64,000 bases of DNA from Macrolepiota albuminosa (GCA_027475525.1 JAMWFC010000009.1:1302001-1366000), one strand, 5' to 3'. Counted from the first letter of the stretch, positions 32,969-45,290 are shown. Translations and numbers: made by a program. The notes: a model not told the origin generated them from the sequence alone.

Positions 32969-33895
32969 CAACATATTTCCTTTGTCCACACCGTTAGTTG
33001 CTGATCGCTGGGAAAGCGCCTTGCGTGCGGCTGGGGTGTTGGATCTCTTTGCGGAGGTGCCGAAAGGCCTTTGCAGCGGCTTTGACATTGGCATAGATTC
33101 TTTAGTTCTCACTCATTCTTTCTCTCTGCACAATCATTATCGAACGTCTCAAGCTTGTGATTTTGTTATCTCCAAATATGGTTCAGAGGTGGCCCTAGGC
33201 AGGGTTTCGCCTGGTTTTGACCCTGCTCTCGTTGGAGATTTGTTTGGCCCTTTTAGAACAGTTCCGCTGAATGTAATTTCTAGTTCCTCTGGTAAATTAC
33301 GTGTTATGTTAGACTTGTCCTTTCCTCAAAACAATCCCAATTGTCCTTCAGTAAACTCCTTCATCAATTCTGATGACTTTCCCTGCGATTGGGGAACCTT
33401 TGCTGCTTGCTGGTTGCTAGTTGCGAAATCCCCATCTGGCACTGAAGTTGCAGTTTTTGATGTCAATTCTGCTTTTCAAAACATCCCAACCCACCCTCAG
33501 GATTGGTTAAAGCTCGCTGTCTCGATTGACGGCAAAATCCATTGCGACTTTCGTTTAAACTTTGGTGCAGCCTCAGTGCCAGGAGTGTTTGGTCGCATTG
33601 CTGATGCTATAGTCGCTATATACCACCATTGTGGGATAGACGATGTTCTCAAATGGGTAGATGATTTCATATTCTTCCACTACGCCCAGGTACAGCACTC
33701 CAATTTTGTTTACTCTTACAACGAAACTCTTATTCGCGACGTGGCAAACGAGTTGGGCTGGCCGTGGTCGGCGAAAAAGCACTCACCTTTTGCTCTTCGC
33801 TTCATGTATATCGGGACAATAGTGCTCAAAAAATTTCATGTCTTACAATTGATCACGTGAAGCTCCACCATGACATCATTCTGTTTCACTTTTGC
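32969..33895 (+). pseudogene. DIRS/Ngaro-like reverse transcriptase (3' truncated)
   Basis: Open frame to 33860 with RT hallmarks: KLRVMLDLSFP, AVFDVNSAFQNIP (first catalytic Asp), FGAASVPGVFGRIADA and KWVDDFIFF (catalytic VDD). After a one-step frame change near 33815 the next RT block continues to about 33895 (SCLTIDHVKLHHDI). RNase H and tyrosine recombinase are missing; sequence changes to Helitron there. The absence of a DDE integrase and the zinc-finger layout upstream favour the DIRS/Ngaro group over gypsy. No split direct repeats could be recognised, so the exact clade is open. Confidence 0.75.
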
Positions 33896-34021
33896 AGATC
33901 CTGATGTTCTTCTTCTTTCTGTCCTAGTCCTCCTTGTCTCACCGTTTGAAATGTCACACCACCTTTAGTATCAGACTGTGTACCTGCTTTTCATGAAGGT
34001 GTTTCCAATATTCATCTTGGC

Positions 34022-36684
34022 ATGAATCATTTATTCTTACACAATGACATGCATACATTTGCCTTGTCGGCTTTCTCTCATAACGTTTTGTATGACGCTG
34101 TTGCTGCCCATGGTTTATCAAAACAGTCAAATGTCGATGATACTAAAAATTTATTGATTCATCATTTATTGAATGGTTTATGTGCTGTGTCTGCCAGTGT
34201 TGAATGTACATCTCTTGCACACTCAATTGAACCATGTAAATTAAAGCAGGATTTATTTCAAGCAATTTTGGACCATGCATCGAAGGATAGTACCCCTATT
34301 GATGAAATTTGAATGTTGTGTAAGGCATCAGGCTTTGACCGTCTCCCTCATAGTTGGAATTTGCTTTTAAATTTATTGTTAAAAGTTCAATATAATACCG
34401 ATGATGTTTCCCTTCCATTTTTGACACTGTCACACCAAATTTCTCATTATGATGCCCTTCGGATTGCTGCTGCACACAGAATTTCCTCAACTGGTAGTAG
34501 TCAGTCGATTTTGATATCTGTCATTGAACATACAGTCCAAGGACATTGTGTTTATTCACAATGAAATAGTGCTTGCATTGCTATGTGCAACAGAGCTTCT
34601 CCTGGTTCTTCTGCCATTGTTCCTGACACTATTCAATCATATATTATTTGTGAATTTGGCCATTGTTTGTCATTACAATCAGCACATTGTCTACTGTCCT
34701 GTGCTTAAAGTACCTTTTGAATATAATGATTCTCTAGTTTCCTTACGATATCGTATTCAAGAACATCATGTCCTTACACAAATACAACGACTGTCTGTTG
34801 TGATCCCTTCACCAGACTCGCTTGCATTGCAGAATTGTTTGCACAAGACAAAAGAGGAATGGCCCCGGTTTGATCTCGCAATCCCAAAAATAATATCTGT
34901 CTAAATTGTTCAGAGAAGCAACTTCAAGTGATGCACTTTGACGCTTAACCTGTGCCTCTTGTGCTCAATTATCCCCTGTTAATGAAACTGCGGTGATTCC
35001 TTATAAATCATTGGATTTGCACCCACTTTGTTATCCTGGTTGCCATTCATCTATTCCAATTGGCATTCAACCAAAGACTTCCAAGGTTCCATTATCTGAG
35101 TTGAGTGATATTGACGGAAATGAAATACTTGATGATTCTGATTCATTGGGATTGGCCATTGACACTCCTGTTATCTCCAATTTTAGAAGTCGCTATGCAT
35201 TAATGACACCTACAATGAGAAAACAAATTGAAAATCTTCTTCTTGATCTGGATGGCATACTTGAATCCACAGATAATAATCTGTGCTTACGGTTATGTAC
35301 CACATGTTCAAAATCTCTAGCCAAATCTCGGATGCCCAAGTTTGCCCTTGCAAATAAATTATATTATGGTCAAATACCTGAAGTTCTTAAGAATTTGACC
35401 CACATTGAGGAGACCATCATTAGTTTGAATTGTGCAAAGGCATGGATCATTCAACTTCAGGAGAATGATCCACATTGCAGTGTTCTCACAAAGCAAACTG
35501 CCATCCGTGGTCACACTATAGTATTTCCACAGGATCCTGGGGTTGTTGCAATGACTTTGCCCCCATCAATTGAAGACATAATAACACCTATATGTGTTAT
35601 ATTCATTGGCCATCGAAAACCCTCTACAGAATGGTTGAAAAAATATGCATCACCATTGATTGTTTGAGGTGAAAGAATCCGTGCTGCTTTTAAGTGGTTG
35701 AAAGCCAACAACCCATTGTATGAATTTGTACGAATTGATGAAGATTGAATTCAGAATTTGAACCAGACAGATTTTTTACCATTTCATGTCGAACATGTTA
35801 ATCTTTCTGTGTCTCAAGAGTTTCTTCAATCTTGTTATGCCAACATAGACAATGATTGTGATCTGTCTATCAATGTGTCCTCCGATATTCCTTTTGAAAA
35901 CATTGTTGTCCCAATGTCGATTGTAACGCATCGAGTAATGAACTTTGTGCTGCAGCTGTGCATCACTTTACTCAAAGTTGTGGAGGATACCTACTTTATC
36001 CACATTGTTCTGATCCCATCAAAGATATCTGTAATCTGTTGCTTTTTCCAATGCTCAACCTTGTTTCTCTTTGGAATAGGTGGCTTGGAAGATTGCAAGC
36101 GAAAAATCACAATTTCTCTCAAAGCTCATGTTCAGTATTTGCTACAACTTGGGGATCCCCGCTTCCATGAACATCATTTGTTTATATTTATTGTGTTCAA
36201 TATATTGCAACAATGTGCGGTTTTGCTTCATACTAGTTTGAAAGTTAGAAAAAGGGATTTTGCAGCAGTTGCTTCACAATTTGCATCAGTTTCACCGGAA
36301 ACTGTGCACCGAGTTTCAGCAAGGGTTGCCAAGGGTAATTCTATTACAGCACATGATACAGAAGAAAAACGGGTTTTGTCATTAATGAAACAAGTGAATA
36401 CTATCACAAGCCATATTCCAAATTCATCTAGTGCACGACAATCAATGAGAACTGAAATACGGAGCCTAATAATGCATCTTGGAATGCCAAGTTTCTTTAT
36501 TACAATAAATCCTGCAGATGTCTACAATCCAATAGTAAAGTTTCTTGCAGGTTCTGAGATTGATGTTGATGCTTTGCTACCTGAAGAGATTCCCAAATTT
36601 CGTGAACAGAGTCTGTTAGTTGCCCGTGATCCTGCCAATGCTGCACAATTTTTTTATGTGTATATGAAGGCATTTGTTGATTGA
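34022..36684 (+). pseudogene. Helitron Rep/helicase protein, N-terminal region
   Basis: Pieces in order: 34022-34561 with a stop at 34310-34312; 34524-34904; 34993-35667 with CTTCSKSL, KLYYGQIPEVLKNLT and AIRGHTIVFPQDPG, which match the cysteine and IP-L-L-T blocks of the Helitron-associated DUF6570 region; 35758-36684 with SARQSMRTEI and GMPSFFITINPADVYNP, the Helitron_like_N core. Stops and frame changes between pieces show decay. The protein would nick and transfer a single strand for rolling-circle transposition. Confidence 0.8.
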
Positions 36685-37031
36685 CTTCTGCACTATGACC
36701 CTGCACAGAAAGATCATGAAGGTGGTATTTTTGGCATTACAACAGGATATTATGGATGTGTTGAAGCTCAAGGGTGAGGTTCATTGCATTGTCATATGTT
36801 AATATGGCTCCAAGGTGCTCTTAATCCCAATGAAATCCGAGAACGTTTATTGAAAAATGGTGGTGAAGATTTTAAACAAAGAATTATGCAATTTCTTGAT
36901 GAAGCAATCTTATCATCTGTTCCACCACCTCCTGATCCAATTCCAGACATACCATCTAATCACATTCATCCTTGTAGTATTCGTGGCCTTAATGGAAAAC
37001 TGAATAGAACACCATCCAATACAGCAATGGA
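36685..37031 (+). pseudogene. Helitron Rep HUH motif segment, cut by the LINE
   Basis: LLHYDPAQK precedes GGIFGITTGYYGCVEAQG, then SLHCHMLIWLQGAL with the His-x-His metal-binding motif of HUH nucleases, and IRERLLKNGGEDF. A stop (TGA near 36776) separates the two blocks. The frame runs into AGCAATGGA, where the LINE inserted; the Tyr motif follows at 54770. Confidence 0.85.
37023..37031. repeat. Left 9-bp target duplication of the LINE (AGCAATGGA)
   Basis: Same nine bases at 54495-54503, just after the poly(A) tail. Confidence 0.85.
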
Positions 37032-37196
37032 GAAAGCTTCTTGATCTGGAACCGCCATCATCCCACCCAGGATCCTGGTCGTTCACTGATTTTAAGTAGC
37101 AGTTCTTATCTAACTCAACTCAGGCTCACCGCCCCTTGGGCTCCTGCCCACCTTACTCTTTTCTACCCCACACCTCTCCCTCGCACACCACGAGCG

Positions 37197-38990
37197 ATGC
37201 TGGCTATGAGGAGAACCTCAGCTGGACCACCCCCTGGCGGTACCACCCAAAGTGAGACACCAGACAGACCTCGAGGGGTCTCTATGCACACCAACCTCAA
37301 ATCTCTGCTGGCAGTCGAAACAGGCCCAATCAAGTCTCTCAAGGATGCGCAAATCTGGCTTGAGTTGAGGGGCTGGATATTAGCAGCAGAGCCATATGAC
37401 CGAAGCAAACTTGTGAGTGTCTTGGTCACGGCAGCACTGACATCCAAAATCGCAGATTTGAAGAACGCGGCCCTGGCCGTAGCCTTCCTCCTCGACGAGA
37501 ATGTCACAGACAACATTGCATTGACCCTCTCTACTGCCATAGCCGCCAAGACAGTGGACAAAATCAGCGGCATTGTAGACAGACTCAGCATGACCGCTGA
37601 CTTTCTGGCAGCGAGTGACGCCAAACGTGCAGAGTCAACATTGGCTCTCCAAACAACCTCTGCATTGCTGGAATCAGCAACCGCCACCTTAAGTGCCACG
37701 GCGTCGAGAGTCTCAGCAACTGCCTCCGCTCCAACCACTGGCCAACCCAACTCCTGGGCAAATGTCGTCCAACAGGCCAGGATGCCCACCCTGCAACCCA
37801 CAGCAGCACCGGTAGCACCCAATGGCCTCTCCGCCGATGATGCAATGAAAGTACAGCGTAAGGTGCTCCGTGACGCTTGCACGGTCCTCGTCAACTTCAC
37901 CAACGAGGGCCTCAATGGCCCCCACAACTTCTCACCTGCAGGCATCTCGAAGCTGCGGGACACCCTCAATGAGTTCCTCAAAGCCCTGGACAACGCTTCA
38001 GCCACTCTGGCACAGGAGGAAGACAGTGAGGTGGAACTGCAGACAGTCAAAACCGACATTGTTGGGCTTCATCTCCTCAAGCCAGGTGTGTTCTTGCTTG
38101 AGTTTGACAATGCTGACTCAGTCAATTGGGAGACCATGACCAAGTACTTCGGGATGGAAATGGAAGTCAGAGGCAGGGCATTTAACCTCGTCGCACACTT
38201 TGTTCCATGTTCCGGCTCTTTCAGACCAGAAGAATACTCATTGCTTTGTCTCCTTGAACAGGAAAACAACCTCCCATTTGAATTGGTTCTCGAAGCTCGC
38301 TGGCTCAAGCATCCTGACAAACGCGCGCCAAACCAAACGGTTGCCTCGCTGAAGATCACCTGCAACAACGCTGACACTGCTAATGACCTTATTAGGGGCC
38401 GCATCTTCATCGGAGGGCGCCAAGTCACTATTTGCAAGGATCTTCGTGAGCCAATCAGGTGCAACAAATGCCAGCTCTATGAGCACATCAGAGCCAAATG
38501 TCAGGGCGAGGAATGATGCGTGACCTGTGCCGGACCAGGCCACTCCAACCACCCTTGTTTGGCGACAAAAGCTAAGTGTGTGTTATGAAGAGACAACTCC
38601 ACTCACAGCAGTTCAGATCGTGGCTGCCCGTTGTTCAAGAAAGTATGCGCAGAGATCGATGCCCGAGTTCCTGAAAACAGAATGCCTTTTTTTCCAGCCA
38701 ATGACTCATCCACGTGGATGACAGCCCCCCCGAGACCTATGCTGCAGACGCTGACTGCCACCCACAAGGAGCCTAATAACGACGAATCTTTCTTGACCGC
38801 CTACCCTGAGGCAGAGGGAACACCCCAACCGCCAGAAGCTGTCCAAGAGGATGTACAAACAGCCTCTCTAAGGAAGGTCGCTCAAGGACGCAACTGCATG
38901 AGCCAGCTCAACGAGTTTGGCTTCACCAGCACACCGGGCAGCCAACGCAGCCGTCGCACAGCAGGCCTCACCCCAGCCTGTCCCCAATGA
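37197..38990 (+). pseudogene. LINE ORF1 (gag-like, zinc knuckles, one stop)
   Basis: First plausible Met at 37197. Ala/Thr/Ser-rich helices in the first half, then an esterase-free RNA-binding C-terminal half (LHLLKPGVFLLEFDNADS ... ITCNNADTANDLIRG) and knuckles CNKCQLYEHIRAKC and CVTCAGPGHSNHPC. A single TGA at 38514-38516, between the knuckles, interrupts an otherwise open frame to 38990 (compare CGA). Its stop overlaps the ORF2 start as ATGA at 38987-38990, a layout used for termination-reinitiation. The product would coat LINE RNA. Confidence 0.85.
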
Positions 38991-40019
38991 ATGTACGACA
39001 ATCCAGCCATCCAAGTAAACTCCGGATTTGGCAACAGAACGTCAGAAAATCCAACATTGTGCAGGCCGCTGTCCTGAACTCTGCAAAGCCCAAAGACTGG
39101 GACATAATTGCCCTCCAGGAACCATTCCTTGACAGACTTGGTAACACCAAAGCCTCAGGATTCTGGAGGGTCATATATCCATCCAGTCACAGAAAAGATG
39201 GCAGCACACGCTCACGTTCAGTCATCCTCATAAATACTAACATACCAACAGACAGTTTTGTTGCCCTACCGGTCCTCTCCCCTGACGTCACGGCTGTCCG
39301 CTTTGCTGGCAAAGCAGGGTGTATTTTCATTTTCAATATCTACAATGATTGCAACCATAATGACTCCTTACAATCTTTAGCGCAGTTTCTCTCAACTTCA
39401 CTACAGGAAGCCCGCCCACAACTAACAGATCACATGCTTTGGCTCGGAGACTTTAACCGCCACCACTCCCTTTGGGAAACGGCTAACAACAGACACCTGA
39501 ACAGCTCAGACGGATTCATCCAACCGTTACTCGACCTGGTAGGCGCTTACAACATGGAACTGGCTCTCCCCCCACTTTGCAAGCCTCGAGCGGCCGCTGG
39601 ACCCAACCTGACAATGTATGGAGATTGCACAGTGGCACCAATCCGATTATCTCCTGCAACGTAAACCCATCCCTGTGGCCCCCTCTTACTGATCACCTCC
39701 TCATAGTCACGATTGTGGAACTTCCGATTGGCAAGCGCACTCCTCCGCCTTTCAAAGACTTCCACTCTGTGAACTGGGATGACTTCCAAACTGCTCTCTC
39801 TGCCTGGCTTGAGTAATTTGACCCTCCCACCGCGATTGAAACTGAAGACAAGTTCCACCGCAGAGTTTCTGACCTGACGTCCGCCATTGAAGAAGTAGTG
39901 GTGACAGAGTCAATTGTCCCCATGAAATGGCCTTGCCCATTCACCAAACGGTGGTGGAACAGTGGCCTCACCAACCTACGTGTCAGGAAGAGCAGAGCTA
40001 GCAACCAGTCATACAAATA
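38987..40019 (+). pseudogene. LINE ORF2, endonuclease part
   Basis: APE-like endonuclease: IWQQNVRKSN, IIALQEPFLD (catalytic Glu), LWLGDFNRHHSLW and TDHLLIVT (Asp-His of the last motif). A frame change near 39590 and a TAA near 39814 interrupt it. It continues to about 40019, where element E's target duplication begins; the RT part resumes at 51151. It would nick the target DNA to prime reverse transcription. Confidence 0.85.
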
Positions 40020-40024
40020 CAGGG
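40020..40024. repeat. Left target-site duplication CAGGG of element E
   Basis: Matches 51146-51150. Confidence 0.9.
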
Positions 40025-40274
40025 TGTCACGACCCCTTCCCTCCGGATCCACCCCGGGACACCCCCGGAACAACCCCCGGGACCCTCCCTCTGATCCCGC
40101 AGGACACGCCCCGCCATCACGACCACTGACACCGCCATCACGCGCATCAAGGACCGCCATCAGCCGCCGCCAGCCCCGATCAACGATTGGATCACACGAC
40201 CCATTCCCGGCTATCACGCATCACGCATCACAGCTCCCTCCGTGCCAATTGATCGCGCGCCCCACACGTGCGAT

Positions 40275-40428
40275 CCCGGTATACAGTCCCTGCCGCTACT
40301 CAATGACCCCCGGAGCCCATCCCAGACACCCCGGAACCCCGAGACCCGGTCCCCGGTATACAGTCCCTGCCGCTACTCAATGACCCCCGGAGCCCATCCC
40401 AGACACCCCGGAACCCCGAGACCCGGTC
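40275..40428. repeat. 77-bp perfect tandem duplication no. 14
   Basis: Copies 40275-40351 and 40352-40428 in the 5' LTR. The 3' LTR of the same element has one copy (from about 50645), so the second copy is not part of the family. Confidence 0.95.
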
Positions 40429-40436
40429 CCATAGTA

Positions 40437-40479
40437 CTTATAGCATAGTTCCCTGTTGTATTCGCTAGTCTTGATATTA
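40437..40479 (+). promoter_or_regulatory. Element E LTR promoter and predicted RNA 5' end
   Basis: TATA-like CTTATAGC followed about 30 bp later by AGTCTTGATATTA, which is perfectly complementary to the primer-binding site at 40854-40866. The same pair occurs in the 3' LTR (50730 and 50760) and in the LTRs of B and G. Confidence 0.6.
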
Positions 40480-40853
40480 CATACACTGTTACTTTGCATT
40501 ACTTGGATTGTTGCGTGCCCTCTATTTGACTGGTACGCATTGACTGGCACGCTTGACTGGCACGCTTGGATATTTGTGTGCTCTAAGACTGGTATGCACT
40601 TCGTGACTTTAACTTACTAACTTGGTCTCGTCTTAGAACCTCCAGTTCACGACTCGACCCCCACCCGAACTCCCCCGTTACCCACCACCCAAAACCTCTG
40701 GACTAAGTCCCCTCTCCCGGGATTTCCCTGTCCACGTCTTGAACCCTGGAGTCCTAGCCCCGGAGTTCCAGACACCCGAGTATCCGTGGGTCAAGTCCGC
40801 ATTGTAAGGGCGATTGCTTTCCCAGAAAGCCCCCAACTCAGCGGAACCTGACA

Positions 40854-40866
40854 TAATATCAAGACT
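40854..40866 (+). other. Element E primer-binding site, complementary to its own LTR
   Basis: TAATATCAAGACT starts directly after the LTR. All 13 bases pair with 40467-40479 of the LTR. In Tf1/sushi elements the 5' end of the RNA folds back on such a site and is cut to serve as the primer. No tRNA-like TGG start is seen. Confidence 0.75.
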
Positions 40867-40886
40867 CCCTCCTTACACCGTTCTTG

Positions 40887-43682
40887 ATGGCTACGTATAC
40901 TCACACCTACTACCCCACGGGCTACCAGACCGACCCCTATGGGCGCCCGGTACCCGAGCATTACTCCGCGCAGACCCCCCGCCCTGTCTATCCACCCTTC
41001 CCATACAAACCTCCGTACCTCCACCGCCACTGGGCCCCCGACCCATCCCTTTATGATCTGGGGCCCTCAGCCAGCTGGGCCCCTCCACCCAACCTAGCCA
41101 TGGCACGACCCGTGGAGGTCCCCTCGTATATGATCTGGGGCCCTCAGCCAGCTGGGCCCCTCCACCCAACCTAGCCATGGCACGACCCGTGGAGGTCCCC
41201 TCGTACTGGAGCATCCCCGGGGGCTTGCTGGAGACCCCACCAGTACCCAGTGGACCTCGCCCGATCCCCCCCAGCGAGGGCCCCTTTGCACCCATCCCCT
41301 ACTACGGCTACCAGCGCCCCGTTCCCCAACCCCGAGAATCCTGAGGACCCCCCTACCCTGACTACCCCCTCGTCACTACCCGGCCGCCGCTCCACCCGCT
41401 CGAACCCCTCCCTTGCCAATGGGACGACGACGCCTCGAGGAGTATGAACGGCAACGGGACGAAGTACTCCGATCACTCAGGATTACGCCGGAGGACTTCA
41501 CTCAACGGACAAGGGCGCTGCTCACGGAATTTGGACACAATGACTTCGAAGGCACTCCGGAGGAATGGGCTCATTGCTTGGTCAAATTCGGGGATTGCCT
41601 CACGTGAGGAGGACTCCTGGAGCAAACTATGGTAAGGTATAGGCGCAATACGATCCTCCAAGAAGAATTGCAGCAGCTGCTCGACGAAGTCCACGCGTCC
41701 CCCTCTCCTCAACCCCTCAACGACCCCGTGGACCCAGGTCGCTCGATTCACGTTTGACGGGAACCCCCGGAGCCGGCTCCGGCAGCCCCGACAGCCTCCG
41801 CAGACCCCACTCTGGAACAACGACAACGGGAAGAGCGACAAAACACCTCAGCCATATTGCGGTCCCTCAACCCGACTAGAGGCCTCTTCGATCAACCCGC
41901 TGCCTGCACGGTAGGCTTGTCAACTCACCGCAGGGCTAACTCTGTTCCTAGTACCTTTGAGACCTGGGGACAGCCCCAAAAACCCCTGGAACCCCTCCTG
42001 CGAACAGACAACGCCCAACCCCTGGCCCCGGCGAACCCCGGCAGACCCCGCGCGGACACCCCTAGCACGGACAACACACTGTGCTACATCGACGAGCTCA
42101 CGCGTGGCAACAACAAACCGCATCCCGCCCCCGCGCCCGTCCCGGTACCGCCCCCTCCCTCAGTCCCGGCCCCTCCGGAACACAACTTCCGCCGCGACCT
42201 GCCACCCCACTTTGACCTACGAAACCCCCTGCGACCCCCGATGCAAGCACGACCCTCCCGGGTTGAACGTCCCCCGTGCAACCCGGCACCTGACCCAGCA
42301 TCCGACCCTCCTCCGCCCGACCCGACACCGCCGAACCCTCCCCGACTGCCTCCGCCACCCCCAGCTGAATCTCGAGGACGACCCCCAGGCCCTCCACCTC
42401 CGCCACTCCCTGCGTGGAGACCCGGGCCCCCTCCTGGCAGGAACGAACCCCCTTGGGACAACGGGCCTCCCGGGCGTGGACCCCCAGGTGAGCCACCCGG
42501 AGGAGGACCTCCCGGCGGGTGGGGTCCCGCCCTTGGTGCTTTTCCTCCTCAAGGAGGGGGGGTAATCACTACTACTACTATTACAATGCTGGCCCCCCTC
42601 CCCGCAACGCTGCCGGACCGGATGATGCTCGCGACACCCTCGCCCGCAAAGGACAACTGGACATTCAAAAGCCCGACGCTTTCACGGGCCGGGACCCCCG
42701 AAAATGGCGTACCTTCCTCACTCAGTGTCTCAATACATTTCAGGCAAAGCCGCTCACATTTCAGGTTGACAGCTCCCGGGTGGCCTTTGCCGCCTCGTAC
42801 CTCCAGGGGATCGCCTTCGACCACTATACAGCCCTTATCCAGTTCGACCCCAACAACCCGGCACTTGCCCGCTGGCAGGCCTTTGTCGACAAATTCTCCA
42901 GGAAATTCGGGATCTACGACACCGTGGCCGAGGCCGAGGACGACCTCTTCAACCTCCGGATGCGCTCTGAAGAACGATTCACTACCTTCATCGTACGTTT
43001 TGAAAAGGAAGCTTACGAGACAGGTTGGAACTACAGCGCCCTCTAGTACGCCCTCCGCCGTGCCCTGCCGCAATGTATCAAGGACGTCCTCCGACTTGCC
43101 CCGAAACAACCCTCCTATGACGGATACAAGGCCCTCGTCATGCAGATCAACCAACGCTACTGGGAAGACCACAGCGAGTACTCGAACTCCCGACCCCCCT
43201 GGAACCCTAGGGAAGGACCCCCTTGGCCGTCCGGCAAAACCCCCAACCCCCAAAGTCGGAACCCCGGTCCCCCCGCGTTCCCTGGCACCCGACCCCCGGT
43301 GAGTCACGGCCCGCCCAATGCTAACCCCAGCAGTGGCGTCCGCCCCCAGGCCCAACTCAACGCCGCCGTGGCCGCCCACAACCCGGGCAACATGCCAAGC
43401 CCCGAGGAACCTCCGGAAGACCCCAAAGAGTTCAACTTTGACAACAAACGGGACGAGGAGGCCCTCCAGGCCAACCGGCTTCAAAAGAAGGGACGACCCT
43501 GGATCGAAGTCCCGATGGATGTGCAGGAACGACGGAGAAGGGAGGGTGTCTGCATACTCTGTGGTGAGAAAGACCATTTCATCTCCGAGTGCCCCAAACG
43601 ACAGGTCATGGGACGTGCCACCTGGACCTTCGAAGGGGAGGACGCCACCTACGAGTATTCGGAAAACGACCCGGCGATTTAG
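40887..43682 (+). pseudogene. Element E: gag
   Basis: ATG at 40887 opens a Tyr/Pro-rich region (YTHTYYPTGYQTD), then helical parts (RRLEEYERQRDEVLRSL; NTILQEELQQLLDEV), a long Pro-rich segment, the capsid-like core (DIQKPDAFTGRDPRKWRTFL ... WQAFVDKFSRKFG) and the knuckle CILCGEKDHFISEC (CX2CX4HX4C), ending at 43682. Stops include TGA 41605-41607 and TAG 43044-43046 (CAG origin likely). A 77-bp duplication at 41052 and a 7-G run at 42556-42562 change the frame. Gag forms the particle and packages RNA. Confidence 0.85.
41052..41205. repeat. 77-bp perfect tandem duplication no. 15
   Basis: Copies 41052-41128 and 41129-41205 in gag; the duplicated segment encodes WGPQPAGPLHP in the shifted frame. 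Confidence 0.95.
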
Positions 43683-43786
43683 ACCCGGAAGACGCCCTAA
43701 ATCGCGGAATCGACCCTGACGTCTTCTCCGCCCCGGTCTCACATCTTCGCTCTACGACACTCATACAGGACACCCTCACGGCTTAC

Positions 43787-43940
43787 TTACCCTCCCACTC
43801 CTCGCACTCCCTCCTCCTCAAAACCCGCCTCACCCCCTCCGGAACCCCCCTCAACACCCTCGTTTACCCTCCCACTCCTCGCACTCCCTCCTCCTCAAAA
43901 CCCGCCTCACCCCCTCCGGAACCCCCCTCAACACCCTCGT
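43787..43940. repeat. 77-bp perfect tandem duplication no. 16
   Basis: Copies 43787-43863 and 43864-43940, directly before the first DSGA motif of E. Confidence 0.95.
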
Positions 43941-44161
43941 TGACAGTGGCGCCACTGACAACTTCATCGATGAAGCATGGTCTACCTTCGCCCCGGGACC
44001 CGCCCAGCGACTCCCGGTCCTGGTACGGCTCTGCCTCTTCGACGGAGACGCCTCTACGGCGGGGGATATCACTCACTTCGTGCGTATGCCTGTTACTTTC
44101 GCCAACGGACAGACTCACACCCTCTGGATGTTGATAACCAAACTCCACCCTTCCGCACCCC

Positions 44162-44315
44162 TGGTCCTAGGGCTTCCGTGGCTCCAAGACACCAACCCCC
44201 GCATTGATTGGCGACATCTCACCCTTCGCCTGACCCGGTGGTCCTAGGGCTTCCGTGGCTCCAAGACACCAACCCCCGCATTGATTGGCGACATCTCACC
44301 CTTCGCCTGACCCGG
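44162..44315. repeat. 77-bp perfect tandem duplication no. 17
   Basis: Copies 44162-44238 and 44239-44315, repeating the LVLGLPWLQDTNP coding segment. Confidence 0.95.
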
Positions 44316-44347
44316 AACCCAACGCCCGACGACCAGCAACTCCCCTT

Positions 44348-44501
44348 CGACATCCCCCACTCTCCGGACCCTACCCCAAAGGACGGGCCCCCATCACCCC
44401 CCGGACTCCAGTCCCGTTTGTCCCCGACATCCCCCACTCTCCGGACCCTACCCCAAAGGACGGGCCCCCATCACCCCCCGGACTCCAGTCCCGTTTGTCC
44501 C
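44348..44501. repeat. 77-bp perfect tandem duplication no. 18
   Basis: Copies 44348-44424 and 44425-44501, in the linker between the two protease domains. Confidence 0.95.
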
Positions 44502-45290
44502 GATTCTTCGTCATCAATGCCAGGCTGGACGGCGCCCCAGGACCAATATCGGCCCTCATCAACAGCGGAGCCACCGGAGTTTTCATCAGCGACGCTCTCG
44601 ACCTCCCCCACGACTCCCTCAACCAGCCCCTCCGCCTGCAACGCCTCGACGGCACCCCCTCCTCCTCCGGCCCCATCCAGAGGTCTCACTCGGGACGCGT
44701 GACCCTGGACAACGACTACAAGTTCACTGTCGACTTCCTGGTCACGCGACTTCACGAATCGACCCCGATGGTGCTGGGACTATCCTGGCTGCACGACACG
44801 AACCCCGACATCGATTGGAGGACACTCACCATGACCTTCCCGGGACCCGAAGACCACCCCTCGACCGCCGTGCACCTCCGGGCGACATCGATTGGAGGAC
44901 ACTCACCATGACCTTCCCGGGACCCGAAGACCACCCCTCGACCGCCGTGCACCTCCGGGCCCTAGGAAATGACCTGACACCTGACACCCCTGGAACAACT
45001 GCCGCGCCCCCCATGCCCGTCCGAGACCACAAGGCCCCCGATTGACCCCCAAACGTTTCTCGGAATAAGTACAAAGGGCCGAACTACCCTGGCCGGTCTC
45101 AGACACGCGTCACACCCGCTCCGGCTGACGTACCCACGACCCCGATCGACCCGAACGCACTCGGCATTAGGATCATTGGGGCCGCCCCCTTCGCCCGCCT
45201 CATGAGGGATGGGACTCCCACGTTTCAGCTGCACACCTCGCCTTCTCTCCCGGAAGAACATCTATGAGGGGATGCTATTCCCCCGGAAAA
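44500..45290 (+). pseudogene. Element E: second retropepsin domain and pre-RT linker
   Basis: FFVINARLDGAPGPISALINSGATGVFISDAL, shown here only by its hallmark NSGAT, where element G keeps DSGA; then MVLGLSWLHDTNPDIDWRTLTM. The linker has GIRIIGAAPFARLMRDG and two stops, TGA 45043-45045 and 45265-45267, both Arg (CGA) in element G. Duplication no. 19 lies at 44806. With the first domain this forms a tandem pair, unlike ordinary retropepsins that work as dimers of one domain. Confidence 0.8.
44806..44959. repeat. 77-bp perfect tandem duplication no. 19
   Basis: Copies 44806-44882 and 44883-44959, over the IDWRTLTMTFPGPEDHP segment. Confidence 0.95.

Larger units (their letters stand above)
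40025..40853 (+). repeat. Element E 5' LTR
   Basis: TGTCACGACCCC to GGAACCTGACA; 829 bp, of which 77 are a duplication. A CTTATAGC box at 40437-40444 lies 30 bp before AGTCTTGATATTA (40467-40479), the likely RNA start. Confidence 0.9.
43683..44345 (+). pseudogene. Element E: first retropepsin domain
   Basis: After the gag stop, pol carries NTLVDSGATDNFIDEAW (catalytic DSGA) and LVLGLPWLQDTNPRIDW (flap-distal hallmark plus a characteristic tail). The 77-bp duplications at 43787 and 44162 disturb the frame. The domain is followed, about 100 residues later, by a second domain with the same two hallmarks. Element B has the same pair. Confidence 0.85.

Noticed and set aside
42549..43742. 397-codon open frame on the minus strand opposite element E gag
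   Set aside because: It lies opposite a recognised gag and zinc knuckle in GC-rich DNA with few chances for stops, has no homologue in B, and has no introns or domains, unlike the antisense gene at 48570-50257.
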